DNA from: Flavihumibacter profundi
GTDB lineage: Bacteria > Bacteroidota > Bacteroidia > Chitinophagales > Chitinophagaceae
Direction: 5' to 3'
DNA length: 64,000 nucleotides
NCBI RefSeq assembly: GCF_020076305.1
Contig: NZ_JAIQXE010000002.1
Location: 930,001-994,000 of the forward strand
Position 1 is the stretch's first letter, and each line of letters starts with the position of its first letter. This document shows positions 1-8,144 of this stretch, piece after piece. The position numbers and the translations under genes are program-made. Under the pieces are notes generated by a model that had not been told where the DNA came from, did no database searches, and saw nothing but the letters and a program-made list of their open reading frames with translations.

Positions 1-93
1 AGTTCGGGTGTAGTTGAGGTGGTGGAAAATGGAATGTTCCTCTTCCTGGTGAAAAATAGAAAGGTCAAGTAGAGAGGTCTTATCTATATCCAT
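1..93 (-). CDS. MutS-related protein, N-terminal fragment (cut by window edge)
   Basis: An open frame begins with ATG at 93 and runs off the left edge of the window. The 31 visible residues begin MDIDKTSLLDLSIFHQ and continue through EEEHSIFHHLNYTRT. This start resembles the opening of the short MutS-related ATPases found in Bacteroidota, in which a DLSIF...FHxLNxTRT pattern precedes the MutS core; that family memory is the only basis for the name. The frame follows the dihydroorotase gene on the same strand after an 83-base gap, so the two may be co-transcribed. The MutS core and the ATPase domain lie outside the window, so the function cannot be confirmed here. Confidence 0.5.
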   Translation of the reverse strand, partial: MDIDKTSLLDLSIFHQEEEHSIFHHLNYTRT

Positions 94-176
94 AGCTTTT
101 CAATTTTTCTGGTATATGGCCTAGTTAGGTCGTAATGGAATAGAATAAGATGCAGGCTGTCTCATATTTCATAAAA

Positions 177-1517
177 CTAGCGGTTAAATAATAAGCGCTG
201 TCCTTTTCTTGTTTCATCAAATTCCCCGTTAGCATAAACAAGGTGGCCATTGACAAATGTATGGGTAATGGCTGCAGGAAACGAACTGCCTTCAAGGGGG
301 CTCCAGCCGCATTTATACAAAATATTGTTTTTATTTACGGTTGAAACCTGGTCCCTGTTTAGCAATACGAGGTCTGCATGGTACCCTTCCCGTATAAATC
401 CCCTTTCCCTGATGTTAAAGCAGCGGGCTACACTATGGCTCATTTTATCGACTACCTGTTCCAGGCTGATGCGGCCATCCTGGACATATTTGAGCATCAG
501 TAACAGAGAATGCTGAACAAGCGGAAGTCCGGCGTGGGCATGCAGGTATTCTTCCTGTTTTTCGGCCCAGGTATGCGGTGCATGATCTGTGGCGATGATG
601 TCAAGCCGGTTATCAAGCAATGCCTTCCAAAGCGCTTCTTTATTGGAAGGCGCTTTAATTGCGGGGTTGCATTTTATCAGGTTACCTAATTGCGGATAGT
701 CATCACTGGTAAAGTGAAGGTGGTGTACACATACTTCAGCTGTAATCCTTTTGTCTTCAAGGGGAAGCAAATTGGAGAATAATTGCAATTCGCGCTCTGT
801 GCTGATATGCAGGATATGTAACCTGGTATTGAATTTCTTTGCCATCTGGATGGCATAAAAAGAGGATTCAAAGCAGGCTTCTTCGTTCCTGATGATGGGG
901 TGATCTGCAGCTGTTATCGGCCTTCCGGAAGCTTTCATTTGTTCGAGGTTCCGCTTTATGATCTTCTCGTCTTCACAATGGGTGGCAATTAAGACCTCGG
1001 ATTCACTGAAGACTTTTTCAAGTGAGAGAGGGTTGTCGACCAATAATCCACCGGTGGAAGACCCCATAAAAATTTTAATGCCACAAACAGACTCTTTCTT
1101 GTCATTGGTTTTTAGCGTTTCCGTGGTATTCTCATTGGAAGTACCCATGAAAAAAGAGTAGTTCGCCAATGAGGTATCTGCACCTATCTGGTATTTTTGT
1201 TCCAGCAGCTCCTGTGTAAAAACCGGAGGTACCGTATTGGGCATTTCCATAAAACTGGTTACCCCGCCAGCAACTGCAGCCTTTGATTCGGTATAAATAG
1301 TTGCTTTGTGTGTGAGTCCGGGTTCCCTGAAATGGACCTGGTCATCTATAGCTCCAGGCAAAAGGAAAAGCCCTTCCCCATTAATCTCGTTGACCGCCCC
1401 TGAAACATTGATCCCTGAGCTTATTTTACTGATACGGCCACCCGAAATAAGTACATCGCCGGCGGTAACCTTTCCTTCGTTTACTATTTGGGTATTCTTT
1501 ATCAGGTATTTTTGCAT
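177..1517 (-). CDS. pyrC: Dihydroorotase (amidohydrolase family)
   Basis: Catalyses the reversible cyclisation of N-carbamoyl-aspartate to dihydroorotate in cytosolic pyrimidine synthesis. The protein is 446 residues, normal for the long class I (PyrC/AllB-like) form. Visible signatures are DDQVHFREPG at about residues 58-67, an ATHCEDE segment, LHILHIS and the C-terminal metal/substrate motif IIATDHAPHT. In most class I enzymes the first motif reads DxHVHxREPG; here the first metal-ligand His is Gln60 while His62 is kept. I chose ATG 1517 (MQKYLIKN) over an upstream ATG at 1556, because the longer form would overlap the start of the divergent gene at 1551. Only 33 bases separate the two divergent starts, so both promoters must be compact or overlap the neighbouring gene. 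Family assignment is secure; the effect of Gln60 is unknown. Confidence 0.9.
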   Translation of the reverse strand: MQKYLIKNTQIVNEGKVTAGDVLISGGRISKISSGINVSGAVNEINGEGLFLLPGAIDDQVHFREPGLTHKATIYTESKAAVAGGVTSFMEMPNTVPPVFTQELLEQKYQIGADTSLANYSFFMGTSNENTTETLKTNDKKESVCGIKIFMGSSTGGLLVDNPLSLEKVFSESEVLIATHCEDEKIIKRNLEQMKASGRPITAADHPIIRNEEACFESSFYAIQMAKKFNTRLHILHISTERELQLFSNLLPLEDKRITAEVCVHHLHFTSDDYPQLGNLIKCNPAIKAPSNKEALWKALLDNRLDIIATDHAPHTWAEKQEEYLHAHAGLPLVQHSLLLMLKYVQDGRISLEQVVDKMSHSVARCFNIRERGFIREGYHADLVLLNRDQVSTVNKNNILYKCGWSPLEGSSFPAAITHTFVNGHLVYANGEFDETRKGQRLLFNR

Positions 1518-1550
1518 AATTTGTTGATTAGCTTTTAAATATTCGAACCT

Positions 1551-3218
1551 ATGCAAGTTATTAAAAGACTGCTGTACATACTCTCTTTATTGGTACCCGT
1601 AGTGGGTTTTTCGCAATCAACCCTTCTTCCGCAAGGATATAAACACCAGCCACTGATGGACAGGCTGGAGATCAGGTTCAGGGACAGTGCCATGTCTTTC
1701 CAGAATTTAAAGCCATTTGACAGGAAATCCTGGGTGGGTGTACTCGAGCGGCTAGATACCACGGCTGTATTTTCGAAGGCAGATGCACATAATATCAACA
1801 GCGCGTTGATGAATAATTCAGAATGGGTAACCGGATCAAAAGAATCCTTCCAGAGCAGGAAGCCTTTTTTGAAAACATTATATATAACAAAGACAGACCT
1901 GGTTCATGTGGATGTCAAGGATTTCTTCCTTACAGTTAACCCTGTTTTTCAGTTCATGGTCGGGAAGGAGTCAGGCACTGATGAAAAGATGTTCCAGAAT
2001 ACAAAGGGGGCTACGGCGAGAGGCTTAATTGCCCATAAGATCGGGTTTGATTTTTACCTGACTGATAACCAGGAGAGGCCGCCCTATTTTGTGAAACAGT
2101 TTGAAGACACTTTTCATGCTGTTCCAGGTAACGGTTTCTATAAAGCATTTAAGGAAACGGCCTACGACTATTTTGATGCAAGGGGATCAGTGTATTTTAA
2201 TGTGACCAAATATATTAATGTGCAGTTTGGTTACGATAAGAATTTTATTGGCGATGGATACCGTAGTTTCTTTTTAAGTGATTTTTCAAGCAATTACCTT
2301 TTCCTCAAACTCAATACGAAAATATGGAAACTGGATTACCAGAATTTGTTTATGGAGTTAACGCCCCAGGAACCTATAAATAATGGCAGTGTGTTACTCG
2401 ATAAAAAATATGCAGCCATGCACCACCTCAGCTGGCAGGCAAACCGATGGCTGAATATCGGGCTGTTTGAATCCATTATTTATGGCCGGGAGAACCATTT
2501 TGAATTTTCCTATCTTAATCCAATTATCTTCCTGCGGTCAATTGAGCAGCAGAATGGCAGCAAGGACAATGCAAATGTGGGATTTGATTTTAAGACCAAT
2601 GTGGCTAAACGCTTTCAGTTTTACGGACAGGTATTGTTTGATGAATTCAAGTTGAGTGAAGTAAAAGGAGGCCAGGGATGGTGGGGAAATAAATGGGCGT
2701 TACAGCTAGGTGGGAAGTATATAGATGCATTTGGAGTGAAGAACCTGGACCTTCAGGGCGAGTTCAATATGGCCAGGCCTTTTACCTATTCCCACAACGA
2801 TTCAGTGTCTAATTACAGCCACTATAACCAGCCATTGGCGCATCCACTGGGTGCGAATTTTCATGAGTTTGTTGGAATTGCCAGGTACCAGCCACATCCA
2901 AAATGGAACATCCAGGGGAAACTGATTGCCTGGAGGCAGGGCCTTGATTCTGCAGGGATTAATTTTGGCAGCAATATATTTCGCCTTTATGACACCCGGC
3001 CAGCAGATTATGGCTGGTCTATTGGTACAGGGAGGAAAGCTACCGGTGTTAATGCCTCTTTATGGATTGGATATGAACTTGCAGAAAATTTATTTATAGA
3101 CGCATCATTGATGGTTCGCAAATATGATGTTCCTGATGATCCCCTGTTAACACGCAACATCACCATGGTTTCCCTTGGATTCCGGATGAATATGTTCAGG
3201 AGAGAGTATGACTATTAA
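1551..3218 (+). CDS. Wzi/RemB-like outer-membrane beta-barrel protein
   Basis: A 555-residue secreted protein with a clear N-terminal signal peptide (MQVIKRLLYILSLLVPVVGF, cleavage probably near FSQS). The rest alternates short hydrophobic and polar stretches rich in Tyr, Phe and Asn, as expected of a large outer-membrane barrel. The segment around YLNPIIFLRSIEQQNGSKDN recalls the central motif of the capsule-assembly protein Wzi and the gliding protein RemB, which is why I use that family name; I have not confirmed it. The gene leads a plus-strand run whose next member begins before its stop codon (11-base overlap if the UbiA gene starts at 3208), so it may be co-transcribed with the polyketide genes. 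A role in surface attachment or export is inference. Confidence 0.6.
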   Translation: MQVIKRLLYILSLLVPVVGFSQSTLLPQGYKHQPLMDRLEIRFRDSAMSFQNLKPFDRKSWVGVLERLDTTAVFSKADAHNINSALMNNSEWVTGSKESFQSRKPFLKTLYITKTDLVHVDVKDFFLTVNPVFQFMVGKESGTDEKMFQNTKGATARGLIAHKIGFDFYLTDNQERPPYFVKQFEDTFHAVPGNGFYKAFKETAYDYFDARGSVYFNVTKYINVQFGYDKNFIGDGYRSFFLSDFSSNYLFLKLNTKIWKLDYQNLFMELTPQEPINNGSVLLDKKYAAMHHLSWQANRWLNIGLFESIIYGRENHFEFSYLNPIIFLRSIEQQNGSKDNANVGFDFKTNVAKRFQFYGQVLFDEFKLSEVKGGQGWWGNKWALQLGGKYIDAFGVKNLDLQGEFNMARPFTYSHNDSVSNYSHYNQPLAHPLGANFHEFVGIARYQPHPKWNIQGKLIAWRQGLDSAGINFGSNIFRLYDTRPADYGWSIGTGRKATGVNASLWIGYELAENLFIDASLMVRKYDVPDDPLLTRNITMVSLGFRMNMFRREYDY

Positions 3219-4098
3219 GTGTAACCGAAATTGTATGCTGAAAAAATCAACCATACAGTTACTGCGCTTTCCATTTGCTTTTTTCCTGCTACCTGTATAT
3301 TTATTTGCTCTTAGCCAGGTTTTGTACACCAATTGGTGGAAAGCTGCTTTGGTCTTTTTTATACTTCATTTACTGGTATATCCTGCGAGTAACGGGTATA
3401 ACAGTTTTATTGACCGGGACGAAAGCCCTGTAGGTGGGATCAGGCATCCCATGCAACCCACCAGGCAACTATTATGGGTAGTGTTAGTAATGGATATAGC
3501 AGCGTTAATACTAAGCCTTTTGGTGAGCTCCTGGTTTACCTTTGGCATCCTTCTTTATATACTTGCTTCGAGGGCCTACAGTAGCAGGGTTACACGGTTA
3601 AAAAAATACCCGGTTTTGGGGTTTTTATTGGTGGTCTTATGCCAGGGCGGACTTGTATTCTGGTTAGTTTATCATGGGGTACATCAGCGGCAGCCGGTTA
3701 TAGTTCCTTTAACCGGTATAATAGCCAGTACCTTATTAATAGCAGGCGCTTATCCTCTAACCCAGGTATACCAGCATGCAGCAGATCAGAAAGACGGAGT
3801 AAGAACCATCAGTATGCTTTTAGGGGTAAAGGGAACATTTAGGTTATCGGCTTTGTTGTTTAATATGGCTTTTGTTGTATTGGGCCTGCATTTTGCGCTT
3901 CAATTGGAGTTGGTGCGGTTTTTTGTCCTGCTCATTTGCTTTTTCCCGGTGTTAATTTATTTTTTGCGATGGGCGAAAAAAGTATGGCAAAACACTGAAG
4001 CCGCCAGTTTCGATAACCTGATGGGCATGAACAAGCTGGCAGCAATATGTTCCAATACCGGTTTTTTGATCTTATTAATATGGAAATTATTTGACTAA
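3208..4098 (+). CDS. UbiA-family membrane prenyltransferase
   Basis: A 296-residue polytopic membrane protein with about eight or nine hydrophobic segments. UbiA-family enzymes attach polyprenyl chains to aromatic acceptors using two Asp-rich motifs that bind Mg-diphosphate. The first is visible as NSFIDRDE (residues 65-72) and the second as DQKDG (193-197), followed by the family-typical RTISMLLG; SRAYSSRVTRLKKYP (121-135) also matches the loop after the first motif. ATG 3208 is preceded by AGGAGAG and overlaps the upstream gene by 11 bases; ATG 3235 (MLKKSTIQ) is a possible alternative. The next gene, a type III polyketide synthase, starts inside this gene's end. Its place among aromatic-polyketide genes suggests that it prenylates a polyketide-derived ring and is not the primary menaquinone enzyme MenA; this is inference. 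Confidence 0.85.
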   Translation: MTIKCNRNCMLKKSTIQLLRFPFAFFLLPVYLFALSQVLYTNWWKAALVFFILHLLVYPASNGYNSFIDRDESPVGGIRHPMQPTRQLLWVVLVMDIAALILSLLVSSWFTFGILLYILASRAYSSRVTRLKKYPVLGFLLVVLCQGGLVFWLVYHGVHQRQPVIVPLTGIIASTLLIAGAYPLTQVYQHAADQKDGVRTISMLLGVKGTFRLSALLFNMAFVVLGLHFALQLELVRFFVLLICFFPVLIYFLRWAKKVWQNTEAASFDNLMGMNKLAAICSNTGFLILLIWKLFD

Positions 4099-5179
4099 GA
4101 TTTTATCAATAGGAACAGCTATCCCAGCTTATCGCCACCGGCAACAGGACATCCTGCAATTTATGCAACGGGTTTATGCCCTTGATTATACTGGTGAAAG
4201 AAAACTAAGGTTTCTCTATCAACATAGTGGTATTGATAGCAGGTATTCAGTACTGCCTGATTACAGCGCACCAATAGCAGAATGGAAATTCTATCCGGCT
4301 ACTGAATCTTTTGAACCCTTTCCTTCATTGGAGTTGCGGATGAGCTGGTACCAGAAATATGCTGCATCACTTTCTGTAGATGCAATCCGTAAATGCCTGG
4401 CAGAGGCAAAGCAAAGTCCCCAGGGTATAACCCACCTGATTACGGTAAGTTGTACAGGGATGAGTGCGCCTGGCCTCGACCTGCAAGTGATGGAGTTAAT
4501 GGAATTGCCGCGTTCCTTAAACAGGAGTTCTATTAATTTTATGGGCTGCTATGCTGCATTGCATGGCCTTAAACAGGCAGATGCCATTTGCCGGTCTGCA
4601 CCGGGCGCAAAAGTTCTGGTCGTTTGTACTGAGCTTTGCACACTGCATTTTCAGAAATCTGCCACTGCGGATAATATCGCCTCATCATTGTTGTTCGGAG
4701 ATGGATCGGCAGCAGTGCTGCTTAGTAATGATGAGCAGCAAAAAGGCCACGCCATCAGGGGATTTTATAGTGAAGTTATTCCCAAGGGAAAGAAAGACAT
4801 GTCCTGGGAGCTGTCATCCTCAGGTTTCCAGATGACATTAAGCGGCTATATTCCGGAACTGATCGCAACCGATTTCTCACCGCTGGTTTCAAGGGCCGTT
4901 AGCGGTTTTGGCCTTCAAATAAATGACATCAGCCAATGGTGTATTCACCCGGGCGGAAAGCGCATATTGCAGGCGGTTGAAAAAAGCCTCGCCTTACCCG
5001 GGCATGCACTTGCTGCAGGGTATGAAGTTTTGAAGCAATACGGAAATATGTCATCACCTACAATTTTGTTTGTGTTGAAGGAAATGCTGGAAATGGGTGC
5101 CAGTGGAAATATGCTGGCTGCAGCATTTGGGCCGGGACTTACGATGGAAACCTGCTGGATGGAGGCAGAGCCGGTATGA
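4091..5179 (+). CDS. Type III polyketide synthase (chalcone synthase-like)
   Basis: Homodimeric ketosynthases of this family condense an acyl-CoA starter with malonyl-CoA units and cyclise the chain to resorcinols, pyrones or phloroglucinols. The 362-residue protein has the full catalytic triad: Cys153 in NFMGCYAALHG, His286 in CIHPGGKR and Asn319 in YGNMSSPT. GDGSAAVLL (about 203-211) and AFGPGLTMET (about 345-354) are further family motifs. The only good start is TTG at 4091, which overlaps the UbiA stop by 8 bases; the next in-frame Met is residue 25, inside the fold. The stop overlaps the methyltransferase start as ATGA. The starter unit cannot be read from the sequence. The methyltransferase and flavoprotein next door recall the srsA-srsB-srsC phenolic-lipid operon of Streptomyces griseus. 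Confidence 0.93.
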   Translation: MTKILSIGTAIPAYRHRQQDILQFMQRVYALDYTGERKLRFLYQHSGIDSRYSVLPDYSAPIAEWKFYPATESFEPFPSLELRMSWYQKYAASLSVDAIRKCLAEAKQSPQGITHLITVSCTGMSAPGLDLQVMELMELPRSLNRSSINFMGCYAALHGLKQADAICRSAPGAKVLVVCTELCTLHFQKSATADNIASSLLFGDGSAAVLLSNDEQQKGHAIRGFYSEVIPKGKKDMSWELSSSGFQMTLSGYIPELIATDFSPLVSRAVSGFGLQINDISQWCIHPGGKRILQAVEKSLALPGHALAAGYEVLKQYGNMSSPTILFVLKEMLEMGASGNMLAAAFGPGLTMETCWMEAEPV

Positions 5180-5874
5180 GCTGGGGCCAGCGTTCATATG
5201 AAAAGGAGCTGCTTGATGGCACTGGGAATTCCTTTGAGGAGATCAGGCAGAACATGGTTGAGTTAAATAATATTAACCATTGGTTAGGCGGTCATAAAAT
5301 AACGATTAACGGGCTTCGTCGGATTGCTTTAAAAAAACAGGTATTGCATGTTTGTGAAATTGGTTGCGGAGGTGGTGATAACCTTGCTGTTATTTACAAC
5401 TGGGCTTTGAAAAACGGGATATCAGTAAAATGCTCCGGAATTGACATTAATGAAGATTGCATCAGTTTTGCCAAGCAGCAGTTTCCGCAGGGAATTTATT
5501 TTACAGGCGATTATAGGAAAGTGCGTTTGCCTGAAATGCCTGATATCGTTTTCTCCTCTTTATTTTGCCACCATTTTTCAGATGATGAAATTGCTGAACA
5601 GCTATCCTGGATGCATGATCATTGCAAAATTGGTTTTTTTATCAATGATTTACACAGGAATGCATTAGCCTATTATTCCATTAAACTATTAACCTGGTTG
5701 TTTTCAAGGTCGCGGTTAGTTAAACACGATGCCCCATTATCAGTCCGGAGAAGTTTTACCCGCAGGGAATGGGAACAGCTTTTCCGGCGTTCTGGCATTG
5801 CCGCCGGAAAGATTCATTGGAAATGGGCTTTCCGATGGCTTATAACCTTTTCAAAGGAGGCACATGAAAATTAA
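5176..5874 (+). CDS. SAM-dependent class I methyltransferase (polyketide cluster)
   Basis: A 232-residue soluble methyltransferase. Motif I is VCEIGCGGGDNLA (residues 59-71), followed by SGIDIN for the acidic residue that binds the SAM ribose, and DIVFSSLFCHHFSD at the position of motif II. The second half, with NDLHRNALAYYSIKLL, resembles small-molecule O- or C-methyltransferases more than rRNA or protein methyltransferases. The start ATG overlaps the stop of the type III polyketide synthase (ATGA), and its own last codons contain AAAGGAGG just before the next gene, so translation of the three genes is probably coupled. In this setting it most likely methylates a hydroxyl or ring carbon of the polyketide product. 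The substrate is inferred from position only. Confidence 0.85.
   Translation: MSWGQRSYEKELLDGTGNSFEEIRQNMVELNNINHWLGGHKITINGLRRIALKKQVLHVCEIGCGGGDNLAVIYNWALKNGISVKCSGIDINEDCISFAKQQFPQGIYFTGDYRKVRLPEMPDIVFSSLFCHHFSDDEIAEQLSWMHDHCKIGFFINDLHRNALAYYSIKLLTWLFSRSRLVKHDAPLSVRRSFTRREWEQLFRRSGIAAGKIHWKWAFRWLITFSKEAHEN
5853..5860 (+). promoter_or_regulatory. Strong Shine-Dalgarno AAAGGAGG before the FAD oxidoreductase start
   Basis: AAAGGAGG lies inside the end of the methyltransferase gene, 3 bases before ATG 5864. Most genes in this window lack a recognisable Shine-Dalgarno sequence, as is usual in Bacteroidota, so a full anti-SD match is unusual. The spacing is shorter than the 5-9 bases usual elsewhere. 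It is also constrained by the codons for SKEA, so chance is possible. Confidence 0.45.
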
Positions 5875-7006
5875 CAATATTGCATATGATGTTGCAGTGG
5901 CGGGCGGTGGACTAGCCGGTCTTGCAGCGGCCATCCAGTTGTCCGGGAAAGGATTTAAAGTAATTCTTTTTGAAAAGAAATTTTATCCTTTTCACAGGGT
6001 TTGCGGCGAATATGTCAGCGAAGAAAGCAGGCCATTCCTGCAAAGCCTGGGAATTTCCCTTGATCAATTAAAACTGCCTTCGATAAGGAAGCTGGTCGTA
6101 AGTGCTCCAGATGGTGAGCTACTGGACGCAGCACTTCAGTCCGGGGGATTTGGTATCAGCAGGTATAGGCTGGATGCATTATTAGCCGGACAGGCAAAGG
6201 CTGCTGGCGTTCATATATTGGAAGGCACCAAAGTACATGATATCCTGTATGAAAAAGGGGCTATGAAAATTTTATCGCAGCATGGTGAAATAAATGCTGC
6301 GGTTGCTATTGGTAGTTTTGGAAAGAGGTCTAACCTTGATGTGCAGTGGAAAAGGGAATTCACTCTGGCGAAGGGAGGAAAGCTGAATAATTTTATTGGT
6401 GTTAAGTACCATATCCGGCTGGATCATCCTCCTGATACCATTGCGTTACATAATTTCGAGGATGGTTATTGCGGCCTTTCACGAATTGAAGACGGGTTAT
6501 CCTGCCTTTGTTATCTAACCACCGCCAATAATCTTGGGCTCAGTAACAATTCCATCGCCCAAATGGAACGCCGGGTACTTTGGAAAAACCCGCATCTGGA
6601 AAAAATATTCAGTGCTGCTGAAATGATCTGGAGCGAGCCTTTGATTATATCCCAGGTTTCTTTTTCAAATAAGCCTTTACTCCACGATCATGTGCTGATG
6701 GCAGGAGACGCAGCTGGAATGATAACGCCATTGTGCGGTAATGGCATGAGCATGGCATTGCATAGCAGTAAGATACTGGCAGGCCATGCAGCCAGGTTTT
6801 TGCGGAATGAAATTTCCAGGGAGGAAATGGAAAAGATGTACCGGGCAGATTGGCGAAAGAATTTCAGCCGGCGGTTATTTGCCGGGAGGTCGATACAGCG
6901 TTTTTTTGGTGATCCGTTACTGTCAAAAATACTGGTCAGGACCGCAAGGATTTTTCCGGGGGTAACCAATTTTTTAGTTCAGCAAACGCATGGCGAACAA
7001 TTTTAA
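5864..7006 (+). CDS. FAD-dependent oxidoreductase, geranylgeranyl reductase / aromatic hydroxylase type
   Basis: A 380-residue flavoprotein of the group that includes geranylgeranyl reductases and para-hydroxybenzoate hydroxylase-like monooxygenases. The FAD-binding Rossmann motif is VAVAGGGLAGLAAA (residues 10-23). FHRVCGEYVS (44-53) and the second FAD motif LMAGDAAGMITPLCGNG (278-294) are intact. It is the last gene of the tight polyketide run and overlaps the methyltransferase by 11 bases. In the comparable Streptomyces srs operon the flavoprotein hydroxylates the alkylresorcinol on the way to a quinone; the same role here is a reasonable guess, but reduction of a prenyl chain added by the UbiA enzyme is equally compatible with the family. 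After the stop there is a 7-base GC-rich inverted repeat (7025-7031 with 7062-7068) with a long loop, and no T tract. Confidence 0.85.
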   Translation: MKINNIAYDVAVAGGGLAGLAAAIQLSGKGFKVILFEKKFYPFHRVCGEYVSEESRPFLQSLGISLDQLKLPSIRKLVVSAPDGELLDAALQSGGFGISRYRLDALLAGQAKAAGVHILEGTKVHDILYEKGAMKILSQHGEINAAVAIGSFGKRSNLDVQWKREFTLAKGGKLNNFIGVKYHIRLDHPPDTIALHNFEDGYCGLSRIEDGLSCLCYLTTANNLGLSNNSIAQMERRVLWKNPHLEKIFSAAEMIWSEPLIISQVSFSNKPLLHDHVLMAGDAAGMITPLCGNGMSMALHSSKILAGHAARFLRNEISREEMEKMYRADWRKNFSRRLFAGRSIQRFFGDPLLSKILVRTARIFPGVTNFLVQQTHGEQF

Positions 7007-7170
7007 ATTTGTGATGTGGATATATTCCCCGACTATTCTCCCCGGAAAGGCTCAATTGCAGCGGGGAAGCGAAAAATAGCTGATTGTCCCAAGTTATGGC
7101 TAGATTTCAGTGTAAAAGAGAATTTGATATTTAGTCACTTCCGTACGGTCTTTTAAAAAATCAATTTCCT

Positions 7171-7539
7171 ATGTTATTCAATAAGAAAACTTTAGTACTG
7201 GGGGCATCAGGCAATACAAACAGGTACAGTTACCTGGCTCTTAAAAGGCTAAGGGCACATGGGTATTCAGTTGAAGGGATTGGTCGTGAAGAGGTAAAGG
7301 TTGGAGACGTACTGATACATACCAACAAGCCGCCATTTGAAGGAATTGATACAGTTACGCTATACCTTTCACCTGCACATCAGCGTGAGTATTATGATTA
7401 CATACTATCCCTTCATCCCCGTAGGATAATCTTTAATCCAGGGGCGGAAAATGATGAACTGGCTGAACTTGCCAGGGCAAATAATATATACCCCCAGGAG
7501 GCCTGCACCCTGGTTTTATTAAGTACCGGGCAATATTGA
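7171..7539 (+). CDS. CoA-binding domain protein (YccU-like)
   Basis: A 122-residue single-domain Rossmann protein of the CoA_binding_2 family. The nucleotide loop is VLGASGNTNRYSYLALKRL near the N-terminus; HPRRIIFNPGAENDEL at about residues 88-103 and the ending with EACTLVLL are typical of YccU-like proteins. Members bind CoA in crystal structures, but no reaction is established. It stands alone after a 164-base gap from the polyketide cluster and 54 bases before the next gene. I see no sign that it belongs to the cluster. Confidence 0.8.
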   Translation: MLFNKKTLVLGASGNTNRYSYLALKRLRAHGYSVEGIGREEVKVGDVLIHTNKPPFEGIDTVTLYLSPAHQREYYDYILSLHPRRIIFNPGAENDELAELARANNIYPQEACTLVLLSTGQY

Positions 7540-7593
7540 CCAGAAAGTTTTATTCATGATTGTGGGAAATTAATTTTTTCATAACAGGTGGAA

Positions 7594-8115
7594 ATGTATG
7601 GGTTGAGCCGGTTTTTTGGTAAATTAGGAAAACCCAATGTTATGTTATGGAGAAAATTTAATGGCGACCCGATCGAATTGCCGATCCGGGACGCCGTAGA
7701 AAGAGCCATCAGGCGTGAAACCGAAAATGGTTATCACCTTAAGGTCTGCATCGGAACAGACTCCCAGGTAAAAGGCGCCGAAACTGAATTTGCCACAGTT
7801 ATTGTATTCCTGAGGGAAGGCCATGGAGGGTTCATGTTCATCCAGAATGAAAAGACCCGCCAGAAATATTCCATTAAGGAAAGGATGCTGGTAGAAGTTG
7901 CGCGCAGCATTGAAATTGCATACGATTTATGCAATTTGTTCACCGCTTATAATGTGGATATGGAAGTACATGCAGATATAAATACCAATCCGCATTTTAA
8001 AAGCAATGATGCATTAAAAGAAGCTATGGGCTATATCCTGGGTATGGGTTTTGCCTTTAAGGCAAAGCCCGAAGCCTTTGCCAGCAGCAGTTGTGCCAAT
8101 AAAGTGGTAAACTGA
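7594..8115 (+). CDS. YkuK-family RNase H-like protein
   Basis: About 173 residues. LKVCIGTDSQVKG and the later MEVHADINTNPHFKSND match the conserved acidic positions of the YkuK/DUF458 family, which is predicted to have an RNase H fold; a nuclease role has not been shown to my knowledge. Three starts are possible: GTG 7588, ATG 7594 (preceded by AGGTGG) and ATG 7642 (MLWRKFNGDP). The conserved part begins near the last one, so the first 16 residues of this call are uncertain. The gene converges with a secreted-protein gene 29 bases further on. Confidence 0.75.
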   Translation: MYGLSRFFGKLGKPNVMLWRKFNGDPIELPIRDAVERAIRRETENGYHLKVCIGTDSQVKGAETEFATVIVFLREGHGGFMFIQNEKTRQKYSIKERMLVEVARSIEIAYDLCNLFTAYNVDMEVHADINTNPHFKSNDALKEAMGYILGMGFAFKAKPEAFASSSCANKVVN

Positions 8116-8144
8116 ACCGGGTCTGTGGAAAACTGTTTGCGGGC

